The translations under genes and the position numbers were made by a program. A stretch of 64,000 nt of DNA from Cordia subcordata (Eukaryota; Streptophyta; Magnoliopsida; Boraginales; Cordiaceae): positions 6,070,501 to 6,134,500 of the forward strand of contig JAPTOF010000006.1 of assembly GCA_028554755.1 (NCBI GenBank). The letters are read 5' to 3'. This document shows, in pieces, positions 33,625-47,800 of the stretch. Numbering within the stretch: the stretch's first letter is position 1; every line of letters begins with the position of its first letter. The notes beneath the pieces are model-generated. The model was not told the origin of the DNA, searched no databases, and saw nothing but the letters and a program-made list of their open reading frames with translations.

Positions 33625-36600
33625 TTTTACCTGTAAGTCAATAATGCAAGCATGAATCTTTTTTGGTCCAAGGGGTTATGGCAGATAAATGCAATACGTT
33701 CATAATGTTGTTTAGCTTTGAGGTTTGGTTGAGCCTATATATGAATTAGCAAGTTCCTAATTGAAGATAGTGCTGCAATAAACACAGTATTTGCGCCATC
33801 CAATGTCGAAGTTTTTTTGCCAAGTAAGCAAGGAATATATATTACATCAAAAGTATATACAAGTAATTATATCAGTTGGTCTCCAATACTTAACACAACA
33901 GCAAAAAATCTTGTAAATGAATGGTCAAATTTAACGAGTAATCTTTTTAGACTTGTGACAATTGCATCCCGTATTACCTTGATAGAATAGTCAAAAAGGA
34001 TAGGAAATAGAACTGTGAGTGACAGCACATACACTTAGTTTTGTTTAATAGACAAACATTCAAGATCCCAACTAAAAAGTCTTGAATTTCGACATCCACA
34101 TTAATTGCGACAATCAATACACATGCACATGATTTAGACAAGTCCAAAGCCATGGTCTCTGTGTATTCATGAAATTGTTATGATCAAGTTAAGTCTTTTT
34201 TTGAAATAAGTTATGATCGTGTTAACTATAACTTTACAAGAGAAATTTATTTACTGCAGCTTATCTATACATTTATGTTACAATAATTTATCACTCATCG
34301 TTACTGCATATCCTCGTAACGACATTGTAATGAACGCGGGAGTACTATGACCTAGGAGCAATGTTTCAACTACTAAACATAAAAACCTACTCTAGTGCCG
34401 CAGGATTTGGGAAAGAAATATAAAATAAAATCTGGTCATAAATATCGGGATCTGAATCAAAATAAATAATATATAGCCTGAAATGAAGGAGATTAACATA
34501 TGACAAGGACAAGGCAGTTTGAAGAGCTTGTCGGTCAAAGGGGGTTAATGTTTACAAAATTTTCCATCTTCCGCGGCGCTTTGGGGAGTTGGCTTCACAA
34601 GCTGCCATTGGACTTGCAAAGACAACGGGATCAAAAATTAACTACCCACTCCACATTCCACACTCTCCAAAGAGATGTACTTTATATAATGTTTTCCTAA
34701 TACTATTTCTTAACTTGAAAATTATTTAGAAGTGTTCATGCTATATATTTTTTTGGGGTAAATTGCATTCAATCCCTCATGTTTTATCATAAGGTACATA
34801 ATGTTTTTTTATAATTTTGAAATTAACTAATAACATCCCTATATTTTTTGAAAGTAGAGCACAGTTTAGTCCTCATCTCACATTTTTTGGTCAAAATTTT
34901 AGAGTTTGTGTCGTGCAGACAATGCAAGTGCAATGTTTTTGCAAAAGATAACTTATTCCTACATAATTTAACTGGCGCCCAGTCACCCGTGCTTTGCCCA
35001 AGGGCATGCCCTTTTGATTTGCCATAAATTTATGATATCTCTTGTTTTGAAAGATATATTAAATATTTTATTTTATTTTTGTTGTTAGCAATTTGGAATA
35101 ATTTTGCTCCAATTTTGAAAAATACAATGAAAACAATTAGCTAATTCTGAAACAACAAAAAATATCATATATTCATGACAAAGTATATATAGTTTGGGTC
35201 CTATAATTTTTTTTTTTTGAGAAATATGAGAAAAATCCTGATCATTCATTGGTAGGTAAAAAATATCTCAACCATTCATATTAATTTTTTTCAAAAAATT
35301 TTCTTTCTCTCATTATCCACTTTTTTAGGGATTTGTCTCAAATAAATGATTGAGATAATTTTAATTAACACATGAATAGTTGAGATGATCCTCCTATATC
35401 AATATAAGGAAAATTCTAATATGAGAAGATTGTGATTCTATATTGAAAAAATTAGCTAATTTTGAAACAACAAGAGATATCATATATTTAGGATAGAGTA
35501 TAGAAGGTTTGGTTTTTTTTTTTTTTGTGACAAGAGAAACTGGTGGAGCCCGACTATCAGTACATTTGACGGACCCCAACAACTAATTTTCAGACTTTGG
35601 GTGCACAACACGTTGGGTTTAGTTTTCTTTGTAATAAGAGAAATTCAACTAGTGTAGCTTGACTACTGGTATACTTAGCGGAAACTGACCATCAATTAAC
35701 AAATTTTGAGTGCAATTACATCCTCTATACTTGACACTAGTTAAATCAAAGATATTCACTTAGAACAAAAGACTGGATTCCAACCCAAGTCCTAAATTAT
35801 ATCCGTCTTCAGCTCTTATCGCTAATACATTCTGGAGGATATAGAGGGATTGGTTCCTACAATTTTTTCTTGAGAGGTTACATGCAAATGCTCAACCATG
35901 CTGAATGGCATCGGTGATCTAACCACAGACAAACAAAATGGGACACAAAAACGATCATGTGTAGCCACAGACATACGGCACATGAAGCAAGATTTTTCTC
36001 GCACAACAAAGAGAACAAGTGGGTCACGTGAGGGGCCTTTGATAGTCAACGCACTTCGTGAACAACGGTTGCGCCGCCTTGATGGTTGCGCCACCCCCCC
36101 CCCCCTCCGTTTTCTTTTTGCCCTTTGATTCCAATGTCAAATATTTACAGCTGCATTGCTTATAGTTTTCTCTCCTTTTGTTCTTGTTTTCTTTTCTGTT
36201 GGGAAATAAATTAGCATTTTAACTCAATCGTTCTCCTTGTCTTAGAAAATTTATTAGGAAAAAAGAAAATTAATAGTAGATTTGATCGCTTTACTATCCA
36301 AAAAGGATATATATTTTGGAGTAAACACGTCTTATCTCTGTAAGTGTACTACACATTTGACCATGATTGAAATTTTGTGTGTATTTTAAAGTTACAGACA
36401 ATATACATTTATGATCATAAATCATAAAAAAGTAAGAAGCTATTTGTTTGATATTTTACAATAAATTTGAAATAATCTTTTTGTTAATTTTTTTTGGGGG
36501 AATCTTTTTGTTCACTTTCAAGTAATTAAAGCATCTTTGTAGTAGATATTGGATGGAGTTGACTCTTTCTCGTTACTCATCGGGATCGGAACACCACAAA

Positions 36601-37770
36601 TACAATAATCAAACCCTTTTGTCTATTAAGATTGATTTTTAAAATGATTAGCTTTCTAACTAATTCAAACTCAAAAAATGAATAAGTTTTTGGTTCATAT
36701 CCTATACATTTCATTCCTAGACTAATTCTTTGAGATCTATAAGAATAAAGGATGAAGTTGTTATCCAGAATCTGTTTGTAGTTACAAAATCAACACTAAA
36801 CATAATAGAACGCAAATAATGAATTAGAAAAATATGTATACTCATATAACAAAAACACAACATTTGAATTTATTTATCCAAAAGTAATAACTTGTGTTCG
36901 AATTTTACATGCGATAATGTCAAAAGACAGGAATAGTGTTAATATTTAAGAAGCACGCATGTATGCGTTTTAGCAAAGACGTGCCGTGAATGCAAGTTGT
37001 AGTAAGAGGAACGAAATGAATAAAGAAATTCATATTTTTATATATACACGTGTAGGTGCCAACCATCACCTAAATTAAATAAAAAGAAAAGATGTGCACG
37101 AGGAGAAAGCGTTGAAAAATAGACTCATCTCTCAAACTTTCGTGGCTATATATCTACTTGTGTTGATCTTGTATAATAATATCGCATTGGTCAAGATCCC
37201 AGAGCTCCAAAAGAAATGTTAAAAATTAAACAAAACAAGTCAAAAGTCAAGCCTAGAAATAAGGTTTCCGTTATGGAAATGTTCGACCCGGTTTTCCATC
37301 TTTTTCTTTGTGTTTTAATATTTTTTCTAACTGGTTTAATATTGTACTCTTTAAACTTAATTAAATGATTTCATGTATATGAAATTTTACCTTTTTCAAT
37401 CATCACATTGAATATAATGGAACTCTTAAAAACAAGGAACGGTTGGAAATTGTGTATTTAACATTAGAATGATTGAAAATAATAAATTTTTATATTAATA
37501 AAAATATTAATTGCACAGGATAAAAATATTATTATTTTAATTGGAAAAAAACCAACTTTCAAATGCATGGAACATACAAAGTTACATGCTTATGGAATCG
37601 TGGGAAGATTAGTTGTGTGTGATTCTTGATTTCAGGTTGACAAAGATTACATCAAATGACAAATATTGGGTTTTGCAATATGGCATCCTAAGCCTAGACA
37701 TCCATATAGTCGGACGTGAAACTAATTATAAAAAAAGAGTATAAGACACGTCTATATATATAAGATCACC
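33625..37770. other. Gene-free intergenic DNA with local repeats
   Basis: AT-rich. At 34755-34880 lies a fragment of the 'aatccctcatgttt' type related to long-inverted-repeat elements. 35134-35720 contains direct and inverted repeats described separately. A C12 run occurs at 36094-36105, with a GC-richer stretch before it (35930-36090) including one CACGTG near 36026. No gene recognised. Confidence 0.4.
35134..35720. repeat. Direct and inverted repeat block
   Basis: The segment 'aattagctaatt(c/t)tgaaacaacaa' at 35135 recurs at 35450. A second unit of about 100 bp (35505-35605 and 35612-35712) is a diverged tandem pair sharing 'aagagaaa...actat/ctggta' order. Between the first pair, 'tatctcaaccattcat' (about 35265) is inverted relative to 'atgaatagttgagatga' (about 35372), like the arms of a decayed MITE. 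Confidence 0.55.
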
Positions 37771-37771
37771 G

Positions 37772-37878
37772 ATAATTGGAGATAAGTGATTGAAATTACT
37801 TTTACTCGAAGTAAGGTTTTGGGTTCGAATCCTACCATGGTGTGGTTATTTAAAAAAAAAAAAGAAAAGAAAAAAAGA
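37772..37878 (+). mobile_element. Short tRNA-like SINE
   Basis: Contains 'ggagataagtgattgaaatt' (A-box-like) and a well-formed B-box GGGTTCGAATCC near 37839, then an A-rich tail. The surrounding sequence does not fold as a tRNA, so this is a SINE and not a tRNA gene. The target duplication is not convincing. Confidence 0.6.
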
Positions 37879-38004
37879 ACCACCAACAGTTGCACCAACA
37901 TATTTATTTTATAATAAATTGTAGGGACCATTAAAATGACTGAAAAAAGGGGAAAAAAAATTTTAAAAAGAAAACTAAAAACTCATGCAGCGCTCAATTT
38001 TATC

Positions 38005-38225
38005 TGGGCCGATTGATGGGTTGATTAGAACAGATGTGGAAGTTTACTCCGTTTTAAATGGTGTGGGCCAATGACCAAAAGAAACAAATCGGCCCAGTTT
38101 TGTAAACTTGTTTCAAAGCGATGTCCTCTGACTTTGGTTTATGAATTTTAATGGGCCAAGCCTGGAAGACTTTGCAAAACTTGATGGATCGTGGCCCTTT
38201 CTACAGCCCAAGCATGGATTGGGCC
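38005..38225. promoter_or_regulatory. TGGGCC/GGCCCA (site II-like) cluster upstream of the phosphohexomutase gene
   Basis: Five hexamers within 221 bp (38005, 38064, 38091, 38152, 38220). Such elements bind TCP factors and are frequent in promoters of plastid and housekeeping genes. They lie 615-835 bp before the start codon. Confidence 0.5.
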
Positions 38226-38680
38226 CCCAGCGCCCCCAAAATGAAGAGAAGGTTCTGTCTAGTTGCAGGAGTATAATTTTCAAGTCGCCATCACCTCATA
38301 GAATTTCTGAAAAGACAAATTTAATTCTAGATATTTCTAAGGATATTTTCTTTTCTAATATCAGAAAAAGAATATTCTCTTACAATGCTGGATTTTTAAA
38401 AACAAAAACACATGTATGCAACAAGAGTGTCTATTTCTTGAATTTAAATTTCTTTATACTATAATATTAATCCATAAAAAGATAACAATAATATTATAAT
38501 CCAATTATTAAATTTCCATACCCAACAAATCGAACAATTTTATTATATTACACAGTTATAACCGCATTATCAATTTCTCGTCACGAGATCCAACTGCATT
38601 GTTCCACCAACCCCGTCACCAACCCAAAATTAAATTAAAAAAATAAATAAATAAGCCAAAAAAACCAAAAAAAACCTGTC

Positions 38681-38686
38681 CACGTG
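38681..38686 (+). promoter_or_regulatory. G-box in the phosphohexomutase proximal promoter
   Basis: CACGTG in the context TGTCCACGTGGCCA, 154 bp before the start codon and probably just upstream of the first exon. Confidence 0.5.
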
Positions 38687-38839
38687 GCCATTTAAGGTGT
38701 CATTATAGGAATACTCGCCAGTCATCATCAGAGCTTTCACTCATCTTCCAGCTTCTAAACCCTCCAACTGCTTCTTTTGATTTCTCTTTTTTGCAAGACT
38801 GGTCCTTTTCATTTTGCTGAATTTCACTTAGCCCCTCAA

Positions 38840-41800
38840 ATGGCAGGTAATAATATTCTCCACCCTTTTTTAGATTTTTGTATTCAATTAAAAGCATGAT
38901 GGTATAAGTTATTTTCATAGAGTCTAACTGTTTACTTATTCTTTTTATCGAGTGTGTTTTCGTGCTTTTGCAATTCTGCTTGGTGATTGACTTGCGTAGT
39001 GTTTGGAAGCATGCTCGATGATGTAAATGAATTTCATAAGGATTTATACTTTCAAATGAATTCTGTTGTTTGGAATTATAAAATAGTTTTGACTCAATTG
39101 TATCATTTGTCAATTCAAATTGGGTATGAAACACGCGTAAAATTAGAATTAATATGTATATTTTAATTAAAAAAATGCCCTTTTGTTATATCTTAAGTTA
39201 GTAAATAAATATTTAAGCTATTAACAAAATATGCAACAGCTTTGATTTTGTTTTAGGTGTTAGCAAACATCTAGTTTAAGTTATATAATATTTTATAAGT
39301 TAATTTATACATAATTTGAGAACAATTTTATTTTGTATTAAAATGTTATTAGAGTTATATTTTATTAGGATATTTTTGTTTTAGAAGATATTTTATGGAC
39401 TTGATTTTCGTGGAATTGCAAGTTCTGCTTCTTGGGCAAAGATTTGGGTTAAGTCTGAGCATTCTTGTAAATCCTAGAATTCCAAATGAATTTCATATTT
39501 TGAAGTAGTGCTTCTAAACATAAAAACTTAAATTTCATTGTGGAATTCATCTGTTCCAAATAGTCTTTTAGTTTTCGGTATGTAGTTCTTGGGTTTTTGT
39601 TTAACTTTTTTTTGTCTTTTTTTAGATGTTATAATTAGAATTTAAGATAGTTTGTTTCTAGAATTTTATGTTGTTTGTCACATAGTAAAGAGTAAAATAG
39701 TGATATAATGTTGGATCAATTTTCACAGTTTTGGTTATTCTATTTTTAGGTATTTAGTTAAATACGAGTAAGGGAAGATATCTAGAAGAATTGTAAGCAT
39801 GATATTAAAAAGATTTGAAGCTTAATTACTAAGCATTTTGAAACATAAAGATGGTTAATAATGTTGCAAATTCTTTAATTTTCGTTGCAGCGATGCCCGG
39901 GAAGGTTGTGCAACATGTGCTGGTAGCGCAATGCTGCCAGCAGAATAGGCAGTTCGGCACCCAATACCAAGGGGAATGTTGTATTCCTAATAGGCATAAC
40001 TCGCTTCCCTTCGTAGGAGGGAAGTTGTTGGCATGGTCTGGCGGGAAATCCGCCATGCAGTTGCACGTGTTGTCAAAAGTTAATCGAGGAATTGTTTACT
40101 GCAATGGTCTGTTCTAGACTCACTCTAATCGTTCAGGTCAATAATGGATTGCACTGTCTTCCTTTTACAGATCCCGTAAAAATACATAAACATTTGGCGG
40201 GCATTGCATTTTATCTCCTAGAATTTTACTTTGTTAGCTTTTGTGATCGGTATCTGTTTGATACTTGATTTGCAAGGCAGTCTGGGCTGTCAGGACTATG
40301 CTTGACTGTGTTGATATTTATGGCTCTTAAACTACATATTATTCTAATCAATGGACATTTCTTTCAGCTGCTTCATCCACTACTGCAGTACCGTCTCTTG
40401 AAAAAGCTGATTTTCTTAAGCTTCAAAATGGCAGGTACTAGATGGTATCTATAAGCTAGAAACTGTTCAAATTGTGTTTTATTGTTATAAGTATCTAAGA
40501 CATTTTAATCAGACGTTCAGTGGCTTTTGTTATCTTCACCAAGATACTGAAATAGATTCAGACCCCTTCCACTTTTATAAAAGGTGAACTACACCCAAAT
40601 GTATCAAGAAACTGAAGAAAAATCTCCGGATCTCAAAAATAGTTTAAGTAACAATTTTAAGCACAGAAACGTCTAAACTTGGATTTTTTTCCCCCCCTTG
40701 GAAAAACACAAAGCACTATCCCACCAGACTACAGGTTTTTGGATAGAGAGGTTTTTGCTATTGACTTAACAACTCATAATGGATTTTCTTAAACCAAATC
40801 AAGCCTTTATCCATCTAGGTGGGTTCGGCTAAAACAAAAAGAAATTTAAAGGAATTCATTTTCTTATCAAAGGAAAATATACCATTTTTTTGTCTATAGC
40901 TTCATAGATCTCTGTTATTTTGTCAGAAAGAAGACTTCTTTTCCTCAGCATTTTTTTATTTTTTTGTTTCGCTTTATTGTTCATCATCTTAATGTGACTA
41001 GCTTTTAAGTTCTTTAGGAAAGGGAAAAAAGTTGGTACTTCCATAGGTAAATGCTTCCTGATAATATGAACTTAGAAGTTATTTTGTATGTTCTTATAAT
41101 ATTTTTCTTTTCTGTCTCTTTTCTCTAGAAGATCTTCATCACCAGGTTAAGTTTCTTGGTTGAGCTCACTCCTTTTCGCCTCACATTCTTAAAATCTTCT
41201 GATTACTAATCATGCTACAGATTTGTAGTTTGCATGACTTGGGGAAATTTTGTTAAGCATCCTGTATTTTATTCTATCATCTGTCCTTCTGCAGCACTGA
41301 TGGTTGAGTTCATTATTATAGAGTGTTATTCCTACTGGTAGCATGAAATCTAAGGAAGGTAGGATTAGTTGTTGAAACCTGATCCTTCATGTAACATCCA
41401 TTTACGATAATGTGGTGATTTCATCACCTGGAGATATAAAAATGAATGTGGCTGTATATATACTTTTAAGTTTAGAAAATACATCAAGGTACACTGTGAT
41501 GGCTAATCTCCAAATATTATTGTCTTATTGCAGTGATATTCGAGGTGTTGCTGTTGCTGGTGTTGAAGGAGAGCCTGTTAATCTAACTGAACCTGTTACA
41601 GAAGCAATAGCAGCTGCATTTGCTGAATGGTTGCGGGAAAAGAAGAAACTTGACGCAGATAGACGCTTGAGAGTATCAATTGGTCATGACTCTCGTATAT
41701 CTGCACAGAAGTTACAGGTGCCAAAAATCATGGTGTCCTTGGTTTTATATCCCATCCAGTTGCACTAACTGTAATTCTTGTAGTTCCTGTGGAAGGCTGT

Positions 41801-44800
41801 TAAGATGTTAATGAGAGTGAGAATGAATATATAAATGACACTTGAGTGAGATGAATATTAAACTAACTTATGATGAGAAGCATGGTCTTACCTATGAAGA
41901 TTATGAGGCAAAATGCTTAAATTTGAAGACAACAGGTAGAATTGTCGTGATGAACAGGATCATGAAGCAATATATGTATGTTCATATAAATGACTAAACT
42001 GAAATAGCAGTATATTGGAAGTTAATTCATTTTGGAGGGCAAAATAACCAACTATGGTATAAATATACCATGTCATGGAAACCATATATTTAACATGAGA
42101 AATCTAAATAAACTCGTCCATTTGGATGGTAAACTTAAGACCGCAAAAAGGTAAATGAACTTAAAAACTATGTCTCAAATAGTCACAATCTCAAGCGTGA
42201 TAAGAAATAATAGAAGTCAGTCTCTATGGAGTCTGGTTGAAGTTGTTGGTTAAATATTTCTAAACCTGCCCCTCCTTCCCTCCCCCAAATTCTAGGTAGG
42301 GTGGATCGCAAAGATTTGATAGATTAAACTTCACAACCCCAAGGTTCATTGGAAATGAATATCCCATTCATCAAATATGTTAGGCAGTATAGAGTAAATG
42401 TTACAAATTATTTTAGAAAAGAAGGCAATAAATAGAAAGAGCAGAGAGTAATAAACTATTTCATCTTACTTCTAACTGTTCTCTACCTTAGAGTTAAAAA
42501 TTGTAACTTTCGTTTCCTAATTCTTCTATTTGTGTGGATGAAGATAATTTTCTAATATTGATTCACTTCAAGTTAACAAAATAGAAATGCTTGATTTTTC
42601 TGTACAATGGGATGCTCTACGCTGAGAGGCATACATCTATTCATGCTGACATTTGATTTTGCTTACAACTTTGATAATTGGCTCACTGAATTAGGTTTTG
42701 CTTTATTGGAGAAATCTTCTAACTTATACTTTACCATATGCTAAGAGCTTAGTAGCAGAGATGCTGCTTAAATTCTTGGTCAAAAGGCTTTGCTTCTTCA
42801 CATTTACACCTTTCAGATTTTCTGGTTTTATTGGAAGGTGATAGAAGTATCTAGAAGCAGTTAGTTAGAAAGGAATCTGAGTTAGTTAGTAAAATTGTAT
42901 CAATTTATTAGAAAGAGAGAGCTAATGATGTACATCTGTCATATAGTTAGTTAGAGCATTGTATTGAGCTTGTCTCTCTATAAATATCAGAGTCAATGTA
43001 TGGTCAATCATTAATGAGAAGACAGTTATTCATTTTCTCTCAATTTCTCTCTCTCTTCATGGTATTCAGAGCTAGGCTAAGTCCTGGCTGTTTCTTTTTT
43101 CTTCATGTTCTTCATCTGAAACCCAAGTTTAGGGTTTTCTTCATAGAGATCTCATCATATCTTTCAATCTAACCGATCAAATCTTCTCAAATTTTGGTCG
43201 AAGCTTCTTCATAGCTGTGCGATTCACTCTACTGGAAAAGTTTTTCATTTCTACAACATTGCAAATTTCATCTTCAAGTTCTCTGCTATGGCTTCTATTT
43301 CAACTGCTTATGCTAGTGGTCAAATTGAAGAGTTGTCTACTGGACTGAAGATTCTCATTTATAATATTGGTGCTTTGGTGAATATCAAGTTAGATAACAC
43401 CAATTATGTGCCTTGGAAATCTCAGCTGCCGGTTCTTCTTCGAGCCTCAAAATTGTTTGATCAGGTTACTGGTAGAGTTCCTCCTCCTCCTATGATGTTA
43501 GTTGATGCCTCAGGTAATTCTCACTTGAATCCTGAGTATGACAAGTGGAAAACTCAGGATGAGTATCTTAAATCTTGTCTATTTACAACTATGACTACTG
43601 CAGTTCAGTCACAAGTTTTTCATTTTGATACTGCTAGTCAAGTTTGGACTGCTTTAGAGACTAGGTATAGTTCTCTTAGCAGGTCTCATATTCATCGGTT
43701 GAAGTTACAACTTTTAAATCTCTTTAAGGGCACTATGTCTATGCAACAATATCTAGATCATGTTAAGACTATTACTGATAATCTGATCAGTGTTAATGAG
43801 CCAGTCTCTCAAGAAGATCTTGTGGTTCACATACTTGGAGGCTTACCTACTGATTATCAGTCATTCAAAGCCTCTATTAGAGTCAGATCATCTCCTGTTA
43901 CTGTTACAGAGTTGTCCTCTCTCTTAATCTCAGAAGAACACCATCTCAAAATGGAGAATTCAATTTCTCTTACTGATTCCAGTCAGACTACTCCTACTGC
44001 CTTGTATTCTCAAACACAAAACATGAACTCACAAGGCAGAGGTAGAGACAATGGCTACAATAGAGGAAGAGGTGGCAGAAGCAACCGGGGGAGGGGGGGG
44101 GAGAGACACTTCTCTGTTTCTACAGGATAGGGACTACTTGGCTCAGCACCATCATCTGCAACTTCTACTGTCCATACTACTACTGGGTCTCCCTCTGGTT
44201 CATCTTCCACCAAAGTATATTGTCAAATCTGTGGGAAGCCAAATCATTTGGCCTTTAATTGTTGGCACAGATATGATTCCAATTATCAAGGACAACAGCC
44301 TGGCAAGCAAGCATATACTGTCCAAACTCAACAATCTCCTAATACTTCTCAACAGTAGGTATTGGACTCATGAGCCAATACTCATGTTACTAATGATCTC
44401 AATCAACTGTAGACATTTCAGTCTTACACTGGCACTGATTCAGTGGCAGTGGGAAATGGCCAAACTCTGACCATTAAAAGCATGGGTGATGATACAATTC
44501 TAACTCCATTTAAATCTCTATTTCTTTCTAATGTCCTATATGTGCCCCATATTTCTACAAATCTCTTGTCTATAGCTAAGCTTACCTCTGACAATGATTG
44601 CTCCATTGTTTTTAATGCTAAGGAGATGCTTATCCTGGACAACAACAGTCATTCCACTCTGTACAGGGCCCCCTATAATCAAGGGTTATATTGTCTTCCT
44701 GTTTCCCGTATCTCTTCTTCATCTCTCCGTCAGTGTCCGCCCAAGGTTCTCATAGCTCATACTACTACAACTTCAACTGATCAAGGGCTTCTTTGGCACA

Positions 44801-47800
44801 AGAGACTTGGTCATCCCACAGCTGCTACTGCAGATTGTTTGTCTAGGTTGTTAGGTGTTAAAATTTCAAATAATACTGTTGATTGTCAATCTTGTTCTGT
44901 GTCTAAGTCTCATAAACTACCTTTTCAGTTGTCTATTACTGTTTCTAGTAAGCCTTTTCAACTTGTACATGCTGATGTATAGGGTCCTGCCCCAGTTTCT
45001 TCTCATATGGGCTATAGGTATTATATTGCTTTTGTTGATGATTTTTCAAGGTTTATATGGATATATCCCATGAAAAGCAAAACATAAGTTTTTCCTATAT
45101 TTCTTAGCTTTCACTCTATGTTGCAAACACAATTTCAAGCTTCCTTACAAGTTTTTAGATCTGATAATGGCACAGAGTTCATTAACCACAAATTCAAAGC
45201 CTATTTTTAGTCAAAAGTCATTTTGCATCAAACTACTTGTCCTCATACACCTGAACAAAATGGTAAGGTAGAAAGGAAGCATAGGCACTTAACTGAAACT
45301 TCATTAGCCTTACTTCATCAAAGTCATTTGCCTAGCAGTTTTTGGATGGAAGCTCTTGCTATGGCTAATTTTTTGATAAATAGGTTACCTACTACTGTGC
45401 TTCATAATAAATCACCTTTTGAGCTTTTATACTCTGCTGTTCCTAATTACCATGATCTAAAAGCTTTTGGATGTCTTTGTTATCCATGGCTTAAACCTTA
45501 CACAAAGCATAAGCTAGATCTCAGGTCTACACCTTGCATTTTCTTGGGATATTGTCCTTTGACCAAAGGCTACAAGTGTCTAGACTTGCATACACACAAA
45601 GTTTACATATCTAGACATGTGAAATTTAATGAGCAGGTTTTTCCTTATTCATCCAACTCTGTTGATGGTGATTCTATAGCCCAATTTCACTCTTCACATC
45701 AGTTCCCATTGGATTTCTCCCTTTTCCCATCTCACTATTTTGATCATTCTTCTCAGCAGTCTACTCCTAACTTCTCTGCAGAAACAGATTCTGTGTCTGC
45801 ACAAAATAATGTCCACTTTGAATCCAATCATCTTCTTAATACTCCTCAGTCCTCTTATTCCACATCTCAATCTTCAGCATTCTCACAAAATGGCTCATTG
45901 TCAAATCAAACCTCACCTAATATTTTTGTCCCACCAATGACATCAGTTTCTTCTTCTACATCTTCATCTTTTCCTCCTACTTCTTCAGAGTCTTTTCAGC
46001 ATCTAGCCCCTGTTTCTAATCATCCTATGCTTACAAGGTCTAAAACTGGGTGTTTGCTACCTCCACTTTATCAGTTGCACACTTTGATCACTATTTCTCC
46101 ATCTCATGAACCCAAGAACTACAAAGAGGCTGCTAAGTATGAGTGTTGGCAAAAAGCTATGCAAGAAGAATATCAGGCTTTATTGCATCAACACACTTGG
46201 GATCTAGTTCCCTTACCTTCTCACAGGCAACCAATTGGTTCCAAGTGGGTTTACAAGATTAAAAAGAATGCATAGGGGACAGTGGCTAGATTTAAGGCAA
46301 GGTTAGTGGCAAAAGGTTACTTGCAGGAGCATGGACTAGATTATCAAAAAACTTTTAGTCCTGTTGTTAAAAGTCAAACTATTAGAACAGTCTTAAGTTT
46401 AGCTCTGCATCACAAATGGAATATCAAACAACTAGATGTTAGCAATGCTTTTCTTCATGGAGCTTTTGAGGAGGAAGTATATATGGTGCAACCTTAGGGG
46501 TTTGAAGATAACCTCAGGCCTGACTATGTTTGCAGACTCAGAAAATCACTCTATGGCCTGAAGCAGGCTCCTAGGGCCTGGTATAATAGACTGTCTACTT
46601 TTCTGCTTCAGCAAAACTTTGTTATGAGTAATGCAGATTCCTCTCTTTTCATTCATCACACATCCACAGACTTCACACTAATGCTGGTATATGTGGATGA
46701 CATTATTCTCACTGGAAATAATTCTGTCTACATGGATTTTCTTCTACAGTAGATGAGTACTCAGTTTGCTATCAAGGATTTAGGTACTTTGCACTATTTT
46801 TGAGGAATAGAGGTTACTAGAACTGTTGATGGTTTGTTGCTGCATCAAAATAAATATGTTAAGGATGTTCTACATTAGGCAGGCATGGCAGAGTGCTCTT
46901 CTGTGCAAACTCCTACACTGTCCAAGACTTTTCTTAAGATTGCAGATCAGACTACACCTTATGCAAATGAAACTTTGTTTAGGAGTCTAGTTGGTGCTCT
47001 ACAGTACTTAACTATGACTAGACCAGATTTGCAATTTGCAGTTAATTCTTTATGTCAACATATGCATCATCCTACTTTAGCAGATCTAGCATATCTCAAA
47101 AGGACTTTGAGATATATTAAGGGTACTCTTGGCCAAGGGTTATTGGTTCAGTCTGGTTTTCTGCATCTACATGTTTGCAGTGATTCTGACTGGGCCTCTG
47201 ATACAGTTGACAGAAAATTTACAACAGGATATGCAGTTTTTCTTGGGCCAAATCTCATCTCATGGTGTTCTAAGAAGCAACATACTGTTGCTAGGTCCTC
47301 TACAGAGGCAGAGTATAGAGCAATGGCTCACACTGCCTCTGAACTTAAGTGGTTAACATAGCTGTTTCATGACTTGTCTATCTCTGTTTCAATGCCTACT
47401 TTATTTTGTGATAATGTTTTTGCAATGGCACTAGTTGCTAATCCAGTTTTTCATGCTAGGGCAAAGCATATAGAAATAGACTATCATTTTGTTAGGGAAC
47501 AAGTGCAGTCTAAAGCTCTCAGTCTATCCTACATTGCATCCAAAGACCAAGTGGCTGATCTCTTTACTAAGGCTTTATCTCAGCAGTAGTTTTCTTATCT
47601 CAAGAGCAAGCTTCCCTTGGTTTCTACACCAGCTCAGCTTGAGGGGAGCTGATAAAAGTATCTAGAAGCAGTTAGTTAGAAAGGAATCTGAGTTAGTTAG
47701 TAAAACTGTATCAATTTATTAGAAAGAGAGAGCTAATGATGTACAGCTGTCATATAGATAGTTAAAGTATTGTATTGAGCTTGTCTCTCTATAAATATCA

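Noticed and set aside
37772..37878. Possible tRNA gene (GGTTCGAATCC B-box)
   Set aside because: No cloverleaf can be formed and an A-rich tail follows; treated as a SINE.
38703..39134. 143-codon minus-strand open frame
   Set aside because: It runs antisense over the first exon and intron of the phosphohexomutase gene and shows no domain.
41127..41143. Extra micro-exon between exons 3 and 4 of the phosphohexomutase gene
   Set aside because: A TCTAG...CCAG/GTTAAG pattern is present, but exons 3 and 4 already join in phase and restore the expected SDIRG sequence without it.
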